Of a stretch of DNA of 64,000 bases, positions 1-11,699 are shown in pieces (positions within the stretch are counted from its first letter, which is position 1; each line of letters opens with the position of its first letter). The DNA is taken from assembly GCA_963682055.1 (NCBI GenBank), contig OY821748.1, positions 28,174,661 through 28,238,660 of the forward strand, given 5' to 3'. The notes under the pieces are model-generated. The model made no database searches and was not told the origin of the DNA. It was given only the letters and a program-made list of their open reading frames with translations. This stretch comes from Primula veris. Taxonomy: Eukaryota > Streptophyta > Magnoliopsida > Ericales > Primulaceae. The position numbers and the translations under genes were made by a program.

Positions 1-225
1 TACACTATAATACAAAAATAAGAAAAGTTGTGTAGATCCATCAATCATTCATTCATCCATGCGGATAAGACTTCCATCCAATTAGATAAGGATGAATAGT
101 ACATTTTTTTATTTTTTTTATTTGATAAATTTCACACGATCTAGGGCGTCGGTGTGATTGGTATTAAAGGGGTATGAGTAACTACAAAATTTCTGATTTT
201 GATACAGTAGAACTATGGTTAAAAA
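1..225. other. Left flank of the MULE, no gene seen
   Basis: This is AT-rich sequence before the first recognisable terminal repeat. A 65-codon reading frame starting at 174 runs into the TIR and resembles nothing, so it is not called. The exact outer end of the element is unclear, because the sequence at 171-225 resembles the outer part of the other TIR copies only weakly. I found no convincing 8-11 bp target duplication. Confidence 0.5.
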
Positions 226-340
226 TAGAGAAAATTAAGAATTGGTCCATGAAAACAAAAGTATTTAAGAATTGGTCCGGTTATAAAATTTATTTAAGGA
301 TTGGTCCATTATTTCTGAAACTAATTAAGGATTGGTCCAC
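226..340. repeat. Left terminal inverted repeat of the MULE, four phased units
   Basis: This stretch is the reverse complement of 13047-13160 and 21611-21725 and, in shortened form, of 11700-11790. It contains four direct copies of AAGRATTGGTCC beginning at 237, 267, 296 and 327. The spacing is therefore 29-31 bp, close to three helical turns. In MuDR-type elements the TIR carries both the transposase binding site and the promoter, and arrays spaced like this could be binding sites (inference). Confidence 0.85.
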
Positions 341-365
341 TATATATACTATGCATATTCTCTTT

Positions 366-545
366 TTTTAAACAGTTGTATCTCTCTCTCTAAACCGTCT
401 CTCTTCATCTCTCTCTCCAAACCATCTCTATAAACTATTAGCTGTATATCTCTCTCACTGAACGAATTTTATCAAATTGCTCTATCTATCTCCAACAGAC
501 AGGTTCTCTCTCTCTATATAACCTTCAGACTGTTTTTTTATTGCT
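366..545 (+). promoter_or_regulatory. CT-rich subterminal leader, probable transposase promoter/5' UTR
   Basis: Runs of ctctctct lie just inside the left TIR and upstream of the transposase. A mirrored GA-rich tract on the + strand lies inside the right TIR at 11575-11660, upstream of the minus-strand Ulp1 gene. CT-rich leaders are common near plant transcription starts, and MuDR promoters lie in the TIRs. This role is inferred from position and symmetry only. Confidence 0.45.
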
Positions 546-1334
546 AGCTTCGTTTTTCTTGCTGAGTTTAGCTCAAATTGCTTGCTCAGTTTAGGTTTTA
601 GAGATTTATTATAATAAATAATAAATCAGAATTTTCTAACACAATGTATGATTTATTCAGACTGTTTTAAAAAAATAGTTTGAGCTATTGTATTCAAGAG
701 TTACAGAAAACAGTCTGAGTTATTATAAACAGTCTGAGCTACTGTATTTATTGTTATATAATAACTCAGACTGTTTTCTGTAACACAATGCATGTTTTTG
801 TTAGGTTTTTAGAGATCAATTGCGTTTATTATTAAAATTCAATACTGCATACTGTTTTTTTCTTGTATTCAGACTGTTTTAAAAAACAGTGTTTATTATA
901 ATAATTCAGACTGTTCTGTATGATTTTGTATTATTAAAATTCAAGAGTTCATACTGTTTTTTCTTGTATTCAGACTGTTTTTAAAAACAATCTGAACTAT
1001 TGTATTCAAGAGTTACAGAAAACAGTCTAAGTTATTATAAACAGTCTGAGCTATTGTATTCTTGTTATATAATAACTCAGACTGTTTTCTGTAACACAAT
1101 GTAGGTTTTTGTTAGGTTTTTAGAGATCAATTGTGTTTATTATTAAAAAACAGTCTGAGCTATTGTATTTAAGAGTTCATATTTCTTGTATTCAGACTGT
1201 TTTACAAATCAATTATTTTGAGTTCTTTTTACAGATCAATTGCTTTTGTTTTATTATTATCCTTATTTAGACTGTTTCAGACTGTTTTAAAGATCAATTG
1301 TTGTTATGTTTTTTGTACACAGGTATTTTTTTTG

Positions 1335-3887
1335 ATGGATTCGTTTGATTTAGTAATGTATTGTCGATATAATGATCAATGTGTCCCTGTTGCTCTGAAT
1401 AAGCGTATGACCTATGCGGAGTTATTACATACAATAAGTAATAGGTTTAGCTTGAATTTGGATTCAGTGTCGCTAACCTACTTAGCAATTAGAGATGAGC
1501 GATGTTTGTTGAGATCGGATGATGAGTTGAAAGATATGGTCGCTCTGTTTAACGTGTTGGGAAAAAAAATAGTAGAGATTCTAGTTTTTGTTGGGACTGT
1601 ATCCACTTGCACTGTTGGTACTTCGAAGGAAATAAGTGCTGATTGTTTTGAATTGTCGGATGAGGATGATTGGTGTGATGCAGGTTCTAGTTTAGCTGTC
1701 AGGAAGGTTTATAAAACGAGTGAGTGGGCAAACTTGATAACTGGGGTTGGGCAGTTTTTTAGTTGTGCTGATCACTTTAGAGAGTCATTACGGAAATTTT
1801 GTATATATGAAGGTCATGTCCCCTGTTTTGGAAGGAATTCATCAGATAGGGTGGTCGCTTATTGTGAAGAGAGGGATAGTATTGGCTGTAGCTGGTACAT
1901 ATATGCTGGTGTGTGGACCTCAGACCAAAAATTTAAGATTAGAAAGTTTGAATCACAACATACATGCAAAAAGTTAGCCCAAGGTGCTCTGAACAAGCAT
2001 GTAAATAGCAAGCTCATATCGAAAATAATGGATGAATATGTGAGGGAAAATTCAAATTTAACCCCTTCTGCTATAATATCGCATTTAAGGATTGGTTATG
2101 GGTTGGAGATAAGCTATTATAAAGCTTGGAATGCTGTCCAAATGGCTAGCGGAATGCACAGTGGGGATATCGATGAATCATACAACCAATTAGAGAGGTA
2201 TTTTGTGGGTTTAGAATCGACAAATCCTGGGAGTCGCAGTGTCCTGGAAGTTGTTAAGGATGGTAATGGTTCAAATCAATTCAAAAGGGTATTTTTCTCT
2301 CTTCATGGCTGCATAAAAGGGTTTAAGGATGTTCGCCCCATGCTTTTCATTGACGGAACATTTTTAAAAGGAAAATATAAGGGTGTTTTATTGTCCGCAG
2401 TCGGCAAGAATGGCAATAAAGATTTGTTTTTCCTTTTTCAAGCTCTTTTTTTGTTTGTTTTTTGTTACATTAATGGTTTATATAACTCAGACTGTTTTTA
2501 AATTTAGTTCAGACTGTTTTTAAATTTAGTTCAGACTGTTTTGTTATACAAGCCCAAATTATGTTGTTATCAGACTGTTTTATATACAACTTTTATTATA
2601 TCAAACTGTTTTATAAAACTGTTTTTGTTATCAGACTGTTTTTGTTATCAGACTGTTTTTGTTATCAGACTGTTTTTGATTTTCTTAATTTTACAGGGTT
2701 GTATCCACTTGCTTTTGCTATTGTCAGCAGTGAGAATATTGATAATTGAGGTTGGTTTCTAGAACAACTGAAGTTAACTATAGGTGATGGCCGTCCTTTG
2801 ACATTTTTCTCGGACAGACATATTGGGTTGTTGGATGGTATGTCTCGGATTTTTCCCAACGCAGACCATTATTACTGTCTACGCCATTTGAAGGATAATT
2901 TGAAATTGAAGTTTAGTGGCGGTGATGGAACAAAAAGGACTGAAATTGTTAATTTGTTGCAAACTTGTGCAACTTATGCTACAATTCCTTTGTTTGAACA
3001 GAATATGAAGTTGTTGCGCAATATGGGGGGTTGTAAAATAGATAAATTTATGGAGAATTGCACTCCTATGAAATGGGCCGAAGCATATTGTGTAAAGTCG
3101 CGATATGGTGAGACAACTTCCAATGCTGTGGAATCATTCAATAATTGGATCAATGATATTAGAGAATTACCTATCACTGAACTGGTTGATAAGCTAAGAT
3201 TGAAATTGATGAAATGGTTCGATGAAAGAAGAATCAAAGCAGGTTTGTGGCAACTCAGACTGTTATGTGGATTCGTGTTTGTTTGTCATCATATCAGACT
3301 GTTTTTACTAGGTATACGTTTTTAAGAGATTTTTGGTTATGTTTTTTTTTTTTTTTGCAGCAACATGGAAAGGTGTTCTGTGTCCTTTCTACCAAGAAAA
3401 GTGGGACACATTCATTCACAACGGTCTGTCGTTTTTGGTTGTGAGGTCAGGGTTTTGGAAATACGAAGTGGTGTCAGCTCCATCCGAATATGTGGACCTG
3501 GGACATCGGCAATGCTCATGTCATGAATGGAAGAGGACTAGGTTCCCGTGCCAACATGCAGTTTTGTGCATTTCTAGGGACAAACTGCCCATGGAGGATT
3601 TTGTTGAAAAATGGTTCTTTGTGGACATTTATCGAAGATCGTACAATACGCCAATCAACCCAGTCGCTAGTTCTATTTGGCGAGATTCTGAATTGATTAA
3701 TGAGTCAAACATTAAACCTCCAGAAACATCAAGGCCTCCGGGAAGGCCTCAAAAGAAACGTATTCCATCAGGTGGTGAGGCAAATCCAGTCGCGAAAAAG
3801 AAGAAAGCTAATCAATGCGGGAGGTGCAAGAAATATGCAAATCATAATCAACGGACGTGCAAAGAGAAGCTTTCTTCTGAAGGGTGA
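1335..3887 (+). pseudogene. mudrA: MULE transposase, mudrA type (one nonsense codon, one lost splice donor)
   Basis: Three exons, 1335-2421, 2697-3242 and 3361-3887, join in frame to 719 codons plus stop. The ATG at 1335 is chosen because an intron acceptor (acacag) lies just before it and because the upstream reading frame is intron-like. The N terminus resembles a PB1-like domain (roughly residues 1-90). A MuDR N-terminal zinc-binding region follows, with a spaced Cys, a Trp, then HTC. The MULE DDE catalytic core has D340 in LFIDGTF, D402 in FFSDRH and E508 in NAVESFNNW. A SWIM zinc finger CxCx9CxH (C596, C598, C608, H610) and a C-terminal zinc knuckle (CGRCKKYANHNQRTC) follow. There are two lesions. 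Codon 380 is TGA (2747-2749) where the family has Trp. The first intron begins AT (2422) where the reading frame requires GT. Both fit single G-to-A changes, so the gene was active recently. The 5' UTR is probably spliced. Confidence 0.85.
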
Positions 3888-4951
3888 ATAGATGTTTTAG
3901 TTTTATATTAGACTGTGTATCAATAGATGTTTTTAGTTTTATATGATGTTGGCCTTTTCAGACTGTTTTTAATAATTCAGTCTGATTTTATGATATTAAT
4001 AATACAATCTGAGGTTTCTGTTGATATACTTCATTAACGAAAGGAAGGGAATGAAGCAAAATAGTTGCATTAATATTCAAATAAATTTTGTAATAATATT
4101 CAGACTCTTTTTACAGTTTTATATTAAAAACAGTCTGAGATTATAATTGTAATACAGACTGTTTATATGTTTTCCGACTGTTTTTAATAATACAGTCTGA
4201 TTTTTACGATTGTAATAATACAGTCTGAGATTCTATTGATATTTTTCATTGAAAATATATTATAATAAAGAAAACGAAGAAAACTAGTTACATCAATCAT
4301 CATATTATTCAGACTCTTTTTTATTAGTCAATAGACTTCTTTAAAACAGTCTGAATATGAAACAGTCTGAGATTCTAATGATACATGTCATATGATGTTT
4401 TTTTAGTATATTGTCGTAAATGATTCAGATTGTTTGTAATAATACATTATGATTGATTGTAATAATACAGTCTGAGATTTAATAATATATTTTTAAACTG
4501 TTTATATTTCATTGAAATATATTAACGGAAGAAATAAAGTAAAGCAAACTAGTTACATCAATCATATTATTCAGACTCTTTTTTATTAGTCAATAGACAT
4601 CTTTAAAACAGTCTGAATTGTGTGAGTACTAAAACAGTCTGAGATTCAAACTGTTTATAATAATACAGTATAATTGATAGTAATAATACAGTCTGAGATT
4701 TAATAATATATTTTCAGACTGTTTTTTGTAACACAGTATAAATACGTTTTTATATGTTTTTAATAATACATTTATGATTGATAGTAATAACACAGTCTTA
4801 AGATTCATTGAAAAATATATTGGCGAAAGAAAAAGAAAATGAAACGAAATCATATTCGAACAAAATAATAGAACTCTTTTCTATTCAGACTGTTTACAAA
4901 TAATGGAACTATTTTTACATTCAGACTGTTTACAGCTAATTTTTACATTAA
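3888..4951. other. Spacer between the two convergent MULE genes
   Basis: No coding potential is visible. The spacer consists of AT-rich sequence with at least 14 copies of the CAGWCTG motif in both orientations, plus longer blocks built around it. One example is a block near 4260-4400 that recurs at 4500-4640, with the words attcagactcttttttattagtc and caatagacttct in similar order. Both genes' polyadenylation sites should lie here. Confidence 0.7.
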
Positions 4952-5098
4952 TCAAACTGTTTTTGTTAATTGATTGTATCGATTGACGATTCTCGTTATT
5001 ATCTTGGCCTTGAACTCTAGTATCTTGTCGGAAGTCGTCTCTCTTGTGACAGGTTCACCATTGATGAGTGTCTCCATGTTGTAGCACACATACAATGC

Positions 5099-5107
5099 AC
5101 AGTCTGA
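5099..5107 (-). other. CAGTCTG motif forming splice acceptor and active-site Cys codon
   Basis: Read on the minus strand, the motif copy tcagactgt supplies the AG of the last intron's acceptor and then AC TGT. With the G from the previous exon this encodes the Asp-Cys of the protease active site (Cys codon 5101-5099). The same gene ends in aaa aca gtt tga, a one-base variant of the motif that contains the stop codon (4954-4952). Confidence 0.7.
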
Positions 5108-7936
5108 TATGTAAAAAAATAAAACATGTAAAATTAATTTTGATTTAGATGCATAGTAAAAACAGTCTGAATATGAGTAGGGTGCATATTTTTCTTACGT
5201 GGCTCCTTAATAGGGACAGTCTCTTACAACGTCTAATGTGTACCCATCTTGTGAATCAAGTGAGAAGGAGGGCACATCAGCTATCATTTTCAATTTTTCT
5301 TGTACAAAGGCCATCTGTAACATTAAAAAAAATATATACATTTAAAAGAAGAAGAGGGTAGTTTTTGCTAATTCAGACTGTTGTATTTTAAAAACAGACT
5401 GGATTACCACTAGTTTGGCGTCATCAAGGTAAGGCTCTGGTCTGTTGATATTGCAAAGAGGTATGTTGCTATTATAAAAACTCCACTTCTTCGCCTCGAT
5501 GTTCAGAACCAATAGAGTCCAGTGGTCTGCCTCTACGTCAATGGGTCGGTTCCTATTCGAGTTAATAGGGAAGAACAATAACTTGTATCCGTTCTGAACA
5601 TGCTTCCTCAGCTTATCGCTGATTTTCGTATCGAGCACATCCTCGTATCTTTTTCTGTCTTTTAAAAAAAACTACAAACCAAACAACAAGGAAAAAGTTT
5701 AAGATAAAATCTCAGACTCTTTTTGTAAAGAAACAAAGTGATGCATTGACAACATAAAAAGAGTTGTGTTTTTACCCATAATATGGAGGTCAATATCTTG
5801 AATATTTTTGTAGACTTTGTCTGGTATTCTTGCTTCAATATGTGGGTATACCCATTTATGATCTGCAATAAAGATAAGTTTTAGAAAGAGTCTGAGTACA
5901 AGAGCTTGTAAGCAAGCAATTAAATTGTATGATTCTTGTATACTTACATTATTGCATAGCAACTGGCCATTAATTAAGTTGTAGATGTCGTTGAGAGTGA
6001 TGAAGTAATCCTTATTCGTTGAACCGAGTTTTGAGAACAAGGCGGCACTGTAAATTAAAATTTTATAGTAAGCACATAATGTTTTTATGGAAGGAGTTTT
6101 CATTATTAAAAACAGTCTGACAACAAAACAGTCTGAGATAAAACAGTCTGAGATTGAAAAAACAGTATGAGATTGAAAAAACAGTATGACAACAAAACAG
6201 TCCGAGATAAAAAAAAAAACATTAAAAGTTGTATATAAAAGGGACACAATAGATCATTTTTTAAAAAGATATTGTGAGCTATATAAAAAAGAGTATGGAG
6301 CTTGTATAAAAAAACAGTCTGAACTAAATTTATCATTCTGAAAAAAACAGTCTGAACTAAACAGTCTGACAAAAAACACAATTGATCATTTTTTAAAAAG
6401 AGTCTGAGCTATATAAAAAACAGTCTGGGGCTTGTATAAAAAAACGGTCTGAACTAAATTTAAAAAGAGTCCGAGCTATATAAAAGTATCATAAATACAA
6501 AACAGTCTTCATTAAAACAATTCATACTGTTTTAAACAGTCTGAGGAAAACCTAAATGTAAAGAGTGTGAGACCTAATTGTATCATAAACACAAAAATAA
6601 AAAGAGTCTGACTTACAATGGTCCATTTGCGTTGTGAATTTCTTGAATTTTGCAGAAGATTTTGTCAGGGAGCTTGTTGTGATATCATTCTCGTTTTTAT
6701 TTGTGATGATATCGTGTGCTCTCTCTGTTTTGTCGGGTACGTGGTCTACTAGACTACTGAAGTCGATTACTGGGAAATGGCCTTGGCCACCTTGGTCGTC
6801 CAGTACAGGAGATTTCCTTTTTTATGCTCTCTTTTTTGCTGTTCGTCCACCATTTGGTTTTTTATTTGGTTTTTCCAACAACGGATCAGAAGCGCCTACG
6901 TCTGTGACCATTTCAGACTTGTCATTTTGATCAGCTTGCTTACGTTTCCGTAGCTGGTTATCATTTTCCTGGGTTTTTATTGGAGAGTCTATTTTACTTG
7001 GTGTGTACTTTACTGGTGGTCTCCTATCTGTTCTTGCTCTGATACGGAGAATGTTGGATCCTGGACCATCATACTCATAACCGAGTCTTTCCAGAATTTC
7101 TTTGCGGATTAAATCTAGTTGTGGAGTCTGTATATCCGCATTTAAGAGAGCATCAGTTATAACTTCATCGATTCGACACTTTTGTGAGTAGTCGTGTGCC
7201 GCATACACCTGTGAATCATTGTATAGCCCTTCTATTAGCTCATGTTCCCCTGCAGCAATAAGAGGAAAAACAGTCTGAATAATTCATTGAAATAATACAG
7301 TCTGATTTATGATAGTAATAATACAGTCTGAGGTTTCTATTTGATATATTTCATTGAAAGAAAAATTTACTAAGCAAAAGAAAGGGATTCAGACTGTTTT
7401 TAATAATACATTATGAATGATAGTAACAATACAGTCTGAGATTTTAATAATATATTTTCACACTGTTTTTAGTAATACAATATGAATGCAAAATCGTTGC
7501 ATTAATATTCAAATAAATTTTGTATTATTCAAACTCTTTTTACAGTTTGTACTGTAATAATTCAAAAACAGTCTGAATAATTCATTAAAATAATACAGTC
7601 TGATTTATGATAGTAATAATACAGTCTGAGTTTTCTATTTGATATATTTCATTGAAAGAAATTTATTAAGCAAAAGAAAGGGATTCAGATTGTTTTAAAT
7701 AATACATTACGAATGATAGTAACAATACAGTCTGAGATTTTAATAATATATTTTCAGACTGTTTTTAGTAATACAATATGAATGCAAAATAGTTGCATTA
7801 ATATTCAAATAAATTTTGTATTATTCAGACTCTTTTTACAGTTTTTGTAAAAACAGTCTGAGATTTAATACAGTCTGATTTATGATAGTAATAGATTATA
7901 TGATTACAATAGAGGTACTTTACCTTTACCTTGTAG

Positions 7937-8218
7937 GTCTTCCTCAAGCTGCTTCTTTTCATTCTCCAAATTTTCTATTCTTTGATTCAACTCGACTTCT
8001 TTGTTTCTCATTTCATTTTTTTCTAAATCTGCCTTTTGCTGGAGATCAGAGACAATTCTTTGATTTTTGGTGATCATGTCCTCCTCAAGCTGCTTCTTTT
8101 CATTCTCCAATTTTTCCATTTTTTGATTCAACTCGACTTCTTTGTTTCTAATTTCAGTTTTTTCTAAATCTGCCTCTTGCTGGAGATCAGAGACAATTCT
8201 TTGGTATTTGGCGATCAT
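7937..8218 (-). repeat. 141-bp tandem duplication inside the Ulp1 gene coiled coil
   Basis: Two adjacent 47-residue units, each starting MI-K-QRIVSDLQQ and ending ENEKKQLEED, lie head to tail. They differ at only a few positions, so the duplication is fairly recent. The heptad-like pattern rich in Glu, Lys and Leu indicates a coiled coil. The duplication keeps the frame. Confidence 0.85.
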
Positions 8219-11200
8219 CTGCTCATTTTCTATAACACAAACAGTCTGACTTAGGGAAACCAAGCTAATGGAAAAAAAATTAGACAAGAGAGGAAGAGTT
8301 TGAATTGCATTTTATGGCGTTTACCTTTTATTTCCTTCTCGAGCATTTTCTTTTCTTCAACCATTTGTTCAACCTTTTGTTTCTACTCAGGTACCCACTT
8401 GGACTTTAATCTTTCTTCTAAAGCTAAAGATTTCCCAATGTAGTTAATGTTTTTCTGCATTGTGGTTGTTAGGTCTTTATACTCTTTAATTTGCAAAATT
8501 GCCTCATCTAGGTTTTTCTGCAATTCAGCCACTTTGGTCTCTTCTTTTTCTGACTCTTCTTCTTTCCTCTCTTCGTGAATTGGACTTTCATTCACATGCA
8601 TATCATCTGCACTGTAATTATAACAGCCACCACCTCCAGAGGGACCTCCCTCGTCATATTCAGAGCTCTTAGATGTTCCCATTATTTCATTGAATTTTGG
8701 AGTTTTTGGTGTTCCGAATTGTTTCCTAAGGAAGACGGTAAAATTTTTGTCTGACTCATTTTCGCTCTCATAGTCTTCTTTTGAGTTTTCCGAGCCTTCA
8801 TTTTTAGAGTTTTCCAAGCCTTCCTCTTCTGTTGAACTAGAGTAAACATTCTGAGGATTTTCAACATCTTCATCTTTCTCTTTCTCCAACTCCTCATCTG
8901 TTAACCGCTTTGGTTTCGGAGGTAGCTTCTTTTTACCATCATAAATAACAAGGTTTTTTTTATTGTTCTCTACATCCCTATGATGATAATTTAAAGAATG
9001 AAAATAGTGTTAGCTATTTTTTTAGAAGCAATTGTATAGATAGAATAAAAACAGTCTATATAAAAATAGTGCTATACCTTTTCATTGCACAGGTCTACAA
9101 TTGTGAATCTTGAGGAACACAAGTTGAAGAATGAAAAGACGTCCCATTTGACACACAAACCCTTTGTGGACGCTTCTTTTGTCATGTCCGGGTTTGAAAT
9201 ATTGAACCTTTCAAGGATGACATACTGTACAGATGGAAATACAGTTTTTAAGAATACAGTCTGAGATTTAAATGATAGTAACAATACAGTCTGATTTTTA
9301 ATAATATATTTTCAGACTGTTTCTAGTATTATTCAGACTCTTTTTTCAGTTTTTGTAAAAATAGTCTGAGATAGATAGAGCAATAATATATTGTCTTAAA
9401 TGATTCAGACTGTTTTTTAAATGATTCAGACTGTTTTTAAATGATTCAGACTGTTTTTTAGTATATTGTCTTAAATGATAGTAACAATACAGTATGAGAT
9501 TTAATATATTTTCAGACTATTTTTAGTATTATTCAGACTGTTTTTAGTATTATTCAGACTGTTTTTACAGTTTTGTAAAAACAGTCTGAGATATTCTTTT
9601 GATATTTTTTAAACATACTGAGATTTAATACAGTCTGATTTATGATAGTAATAATACAGTCTGATTTATAATGGAAATAAATAAAGAGTCTGATGTAATA
9701 ATAAACAACTTAAGAACATTCTGAACATATAAAAAGAGTACTAACTTATAAAAAAGAGTCTGAACTAATAAAAAAAGGTCTTGAGAAGTAATTTTATTGT
9801 ACCGGTATCGTGAGTACACACGTGGACAGTGATCTTGGGTCTTGGTTGTTGAGCGACTCTATAAGCTTCTCATGTATATGAGTTGCCCAATCATATTCTT
9901 TTATCTCTTTGATGTCACCGACAATTATTTTGAAATACCCCAATGCTATGGTCATGCCGCTCACCGTCAAGAAAAATGCATTTAGCATGTATAATGTTAC
10001 CAGTCGGACGACATCCTCTCTACCAACTTTTGTTGTTAATACCAATGCTTCGTTCAATGCTTTTACGATAGCTGTTTTGGTTAGGTTGGATTTGTTGAGT
10101 TTATTTGAAAAGCATCTTTCAACAAAGGTGTGGTAGGCTTCTTGGTTTTTAGTAAAGCTTGTGAGAGCTATTGGATTTTCAGCATTACCAGAAATTCCAT
10201 AAATGTCACGCACACGGTCTCTCTCTATGGGAACTGTGAATCTACCTAGCTTAAGGGCTTGTGAGTTTCTGTCGTACCTCAAGGCCATCTGATACAATTC
10301 TTTATCACTTTTCCTAGCCTGGTTCGTGGTTAATTCTCCATTTCTAGAAGCATTGATAAATTCCCAGAACGGACAGTATTTCTTAACTAATTGAAGTTAT
10401 GCCGGATTGAAATTTGTTTCGACAAAGAACTTGATTAGAGTAACCAGGTTTGATTTGTACTGTATGTTGCCTTTTTTGGTGTTTGTTGTGTCAGATGGTT
10501 GGTTTTTGGGGTTTGTCGAATGTTTGATGGCAATATGTTTCTAAAAACAATAACAAAAAGTCTGTAAACAGTCTGTGTAAACTCATGCACATATTAAAAT
10601 ACAGAGAAAGTAAACAGTCTGAGTATTTTTCCAACATAATCTTATTAGAATATAAAGAGTCTGAGTACCAATTTTATTAGAATCGCTAAACATAAAAACA
10701 GTCTGAATACTATTTTTACCAATTTTATTACGAAAATAACTGAATATAAAGAGTCTGAGTACGAATTTTATTAGAATCACTAAACATAAACAGTCTGAAT
10801 AGTTTTTTCAACAATTACATATAGATCACTAAACAGTCTGAATCACTAAACAGTCTGAATACTTTTTTTCAGGCAGTTTTCTGTTTTTATTACCAAAACA
10901 ACTGAATATAAACAGTCTGAATAATATTTTCACCAATTTTATTAGAATCACCAATTTTATTTAAAAATAGATTCTGAACAATAGAGTCTGAGCCCTAATT
11001 TATGTAAAATGGGCAAACTCAGTTAACCAATTTTATTACGAAAATAACTGAATATAAAGAGTATGTACTAATTTTATTAGAATCACTAAACATAAACAGT
11101 CTGAATAAAATTTTCAACAATTACCTATAGATCACTAAACAGTCTGAATCACTAAACAGTCTGAATACTTTTTCCAGGCTGTTTTCTGTTTTTATTACCA

Positions 11201-11574
11201 AAACAACTGAATATAAACAGTCTGAATAATATTTTCAACAAATATTATTAGAATCACCATTTTTATTTAAAAATAGAGTCTGAACAATAGAGTTTGAACC
11301 CTAATTTATGTAAAATGGGCAAACTCAGTTAATTAAATTAAATTAAGGTAAATTAAATTAAGGTAAATTAAATAAATGGATTAAGGAATAAATGGGCAAA
11401 CTCAATTAATAACCCTAATTTATGTAAAATGTCACTGAACTTACCTTAATTAAATTAATTTATATATTTTTCAGACTGTTTTAATAAAAACAACGATTAA
11501 TAAACTTACCTTCACCATGTTGTTTTCTGAAATCAACAAAGAGAGATAATACAGTTTGATAGCCGGATTTGTTA

Positions 11575-11660
11575 GCGGTTTAAAGAGAGAAAGTTTCAGT
11601 TTTTTCGGAGAGAGAGAGAGGAGATAGAGAGAGAGAGAGAAAGTTTATGTTTTTTTTTAA
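11575..11660 (-). promoter_or_regulatory. GA-rich (CT on the minus strand) leader, probable Ulp1 gene promoter/5' UTR
   Basis: Runs of agagagag lie between the right TIR and the first ATG of the minus-strand gene (11518). This is the mirror image of the left side. The promoter role is inferred from position. Confidence 0.4.
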
Positions 11661-11699
11661 TTGTGTTCTGATGACGTAAGCAATTTTTTTAATGATGTC

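Larger units (their letters stand above)
480..11480. repeat. Dispersed short motif AAAACAGTCTGA / TCAGACTGTTTT (core CAGWCTG)
   Basis: By hand count about 84 exact copies of the 7-mer CAGACTG/CAGTCTG lie between 480 and 11480. A random 11 kb would hold one or two. Many near copies occur as well (for example agagtctgag, cagactcttt). The copies are usually joined to a run of A on one side, or T on the other strand. They fill introns and intergenic DNA and are almost absent from coding exons. Six more copies lie at 12150-12310 and about ten at 20815-21172. The rest of the window has almost none. They are not in a regular array, and the spacing ranges from about 12 bp to several hundred bp. Confidence 0.9.
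4952..11518 (-). pseudogene. Ulp1-type cysteine protease (C48) gene of the MULE, 11 exons, with stops
   Basis: Exons on the minus strand: 11518-11510 (ATG GTG AAG, then gtaagt), 10540-9803, 9224-9078, 8977-8325, 8229 to about 7930, 7249-6617, 6047-5948, 5862-5776, 5658-5408, 5314-5199, 5103-4952; roughly 1,060 residues. The second and third exons resemble the DUF1985-like region found beside plant transposon Ulp1 domains (from memory). An acidic and coiled-coil middle follows, then the Ulp1 catalytic domain: His in ADHWTLLVLN, Asn in WSFYNS where Asp is more usual, and Cys in DCALYVCYNME. Ulp1 enzymes process SUMO; the role in transposons is unknown. In-frame stops lie at 10397-10399, 8383-8385, 6822-6824 and 5207-5209. 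All sit where CAA or CAG would fit. There is a probable 1-bp loss near 6685 and a faulty donor near 5199. Exon joins are my reading of splice signals and need cDNA support. Confidence 0.75.

Noticed and set aside
165..173. aaaggggta before the left end, also found after the right end near 12699 and 13159
   Set aside because: Considered as a 9-bp MULE target duplication, but about 50 bp of unmatched sequence would lie between it and the left TIR, so the match is probably chance.
174..371. 65-residue frame over the left TIR
   Set aside because: It is made of the TIR repeat units themselves. The real transposase starts at 1335.
1218..1334. Upstream ATG at 1218 as transposase start
   Set aside because: The 39 residues before 1335 are hydrophobic and motif-derived (FRLFQTVLK), and an acceptor-like acacag lies at 1316-1321, so this is more likely 5' UTR intron.
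6634..6930. 98-residue + strand frame
   Set aside because: It lies opposite an exon of the Ulp1 gene, whose frame fits the neighbouring exons and splice sites.
480..11480. CRISPR-like look of the many CAGTCTG copies
   Set aside because: Spacing is irregular, the repeat is only 7-12 bp, both orientations occur, and the sequence is plant nuclear DNA.
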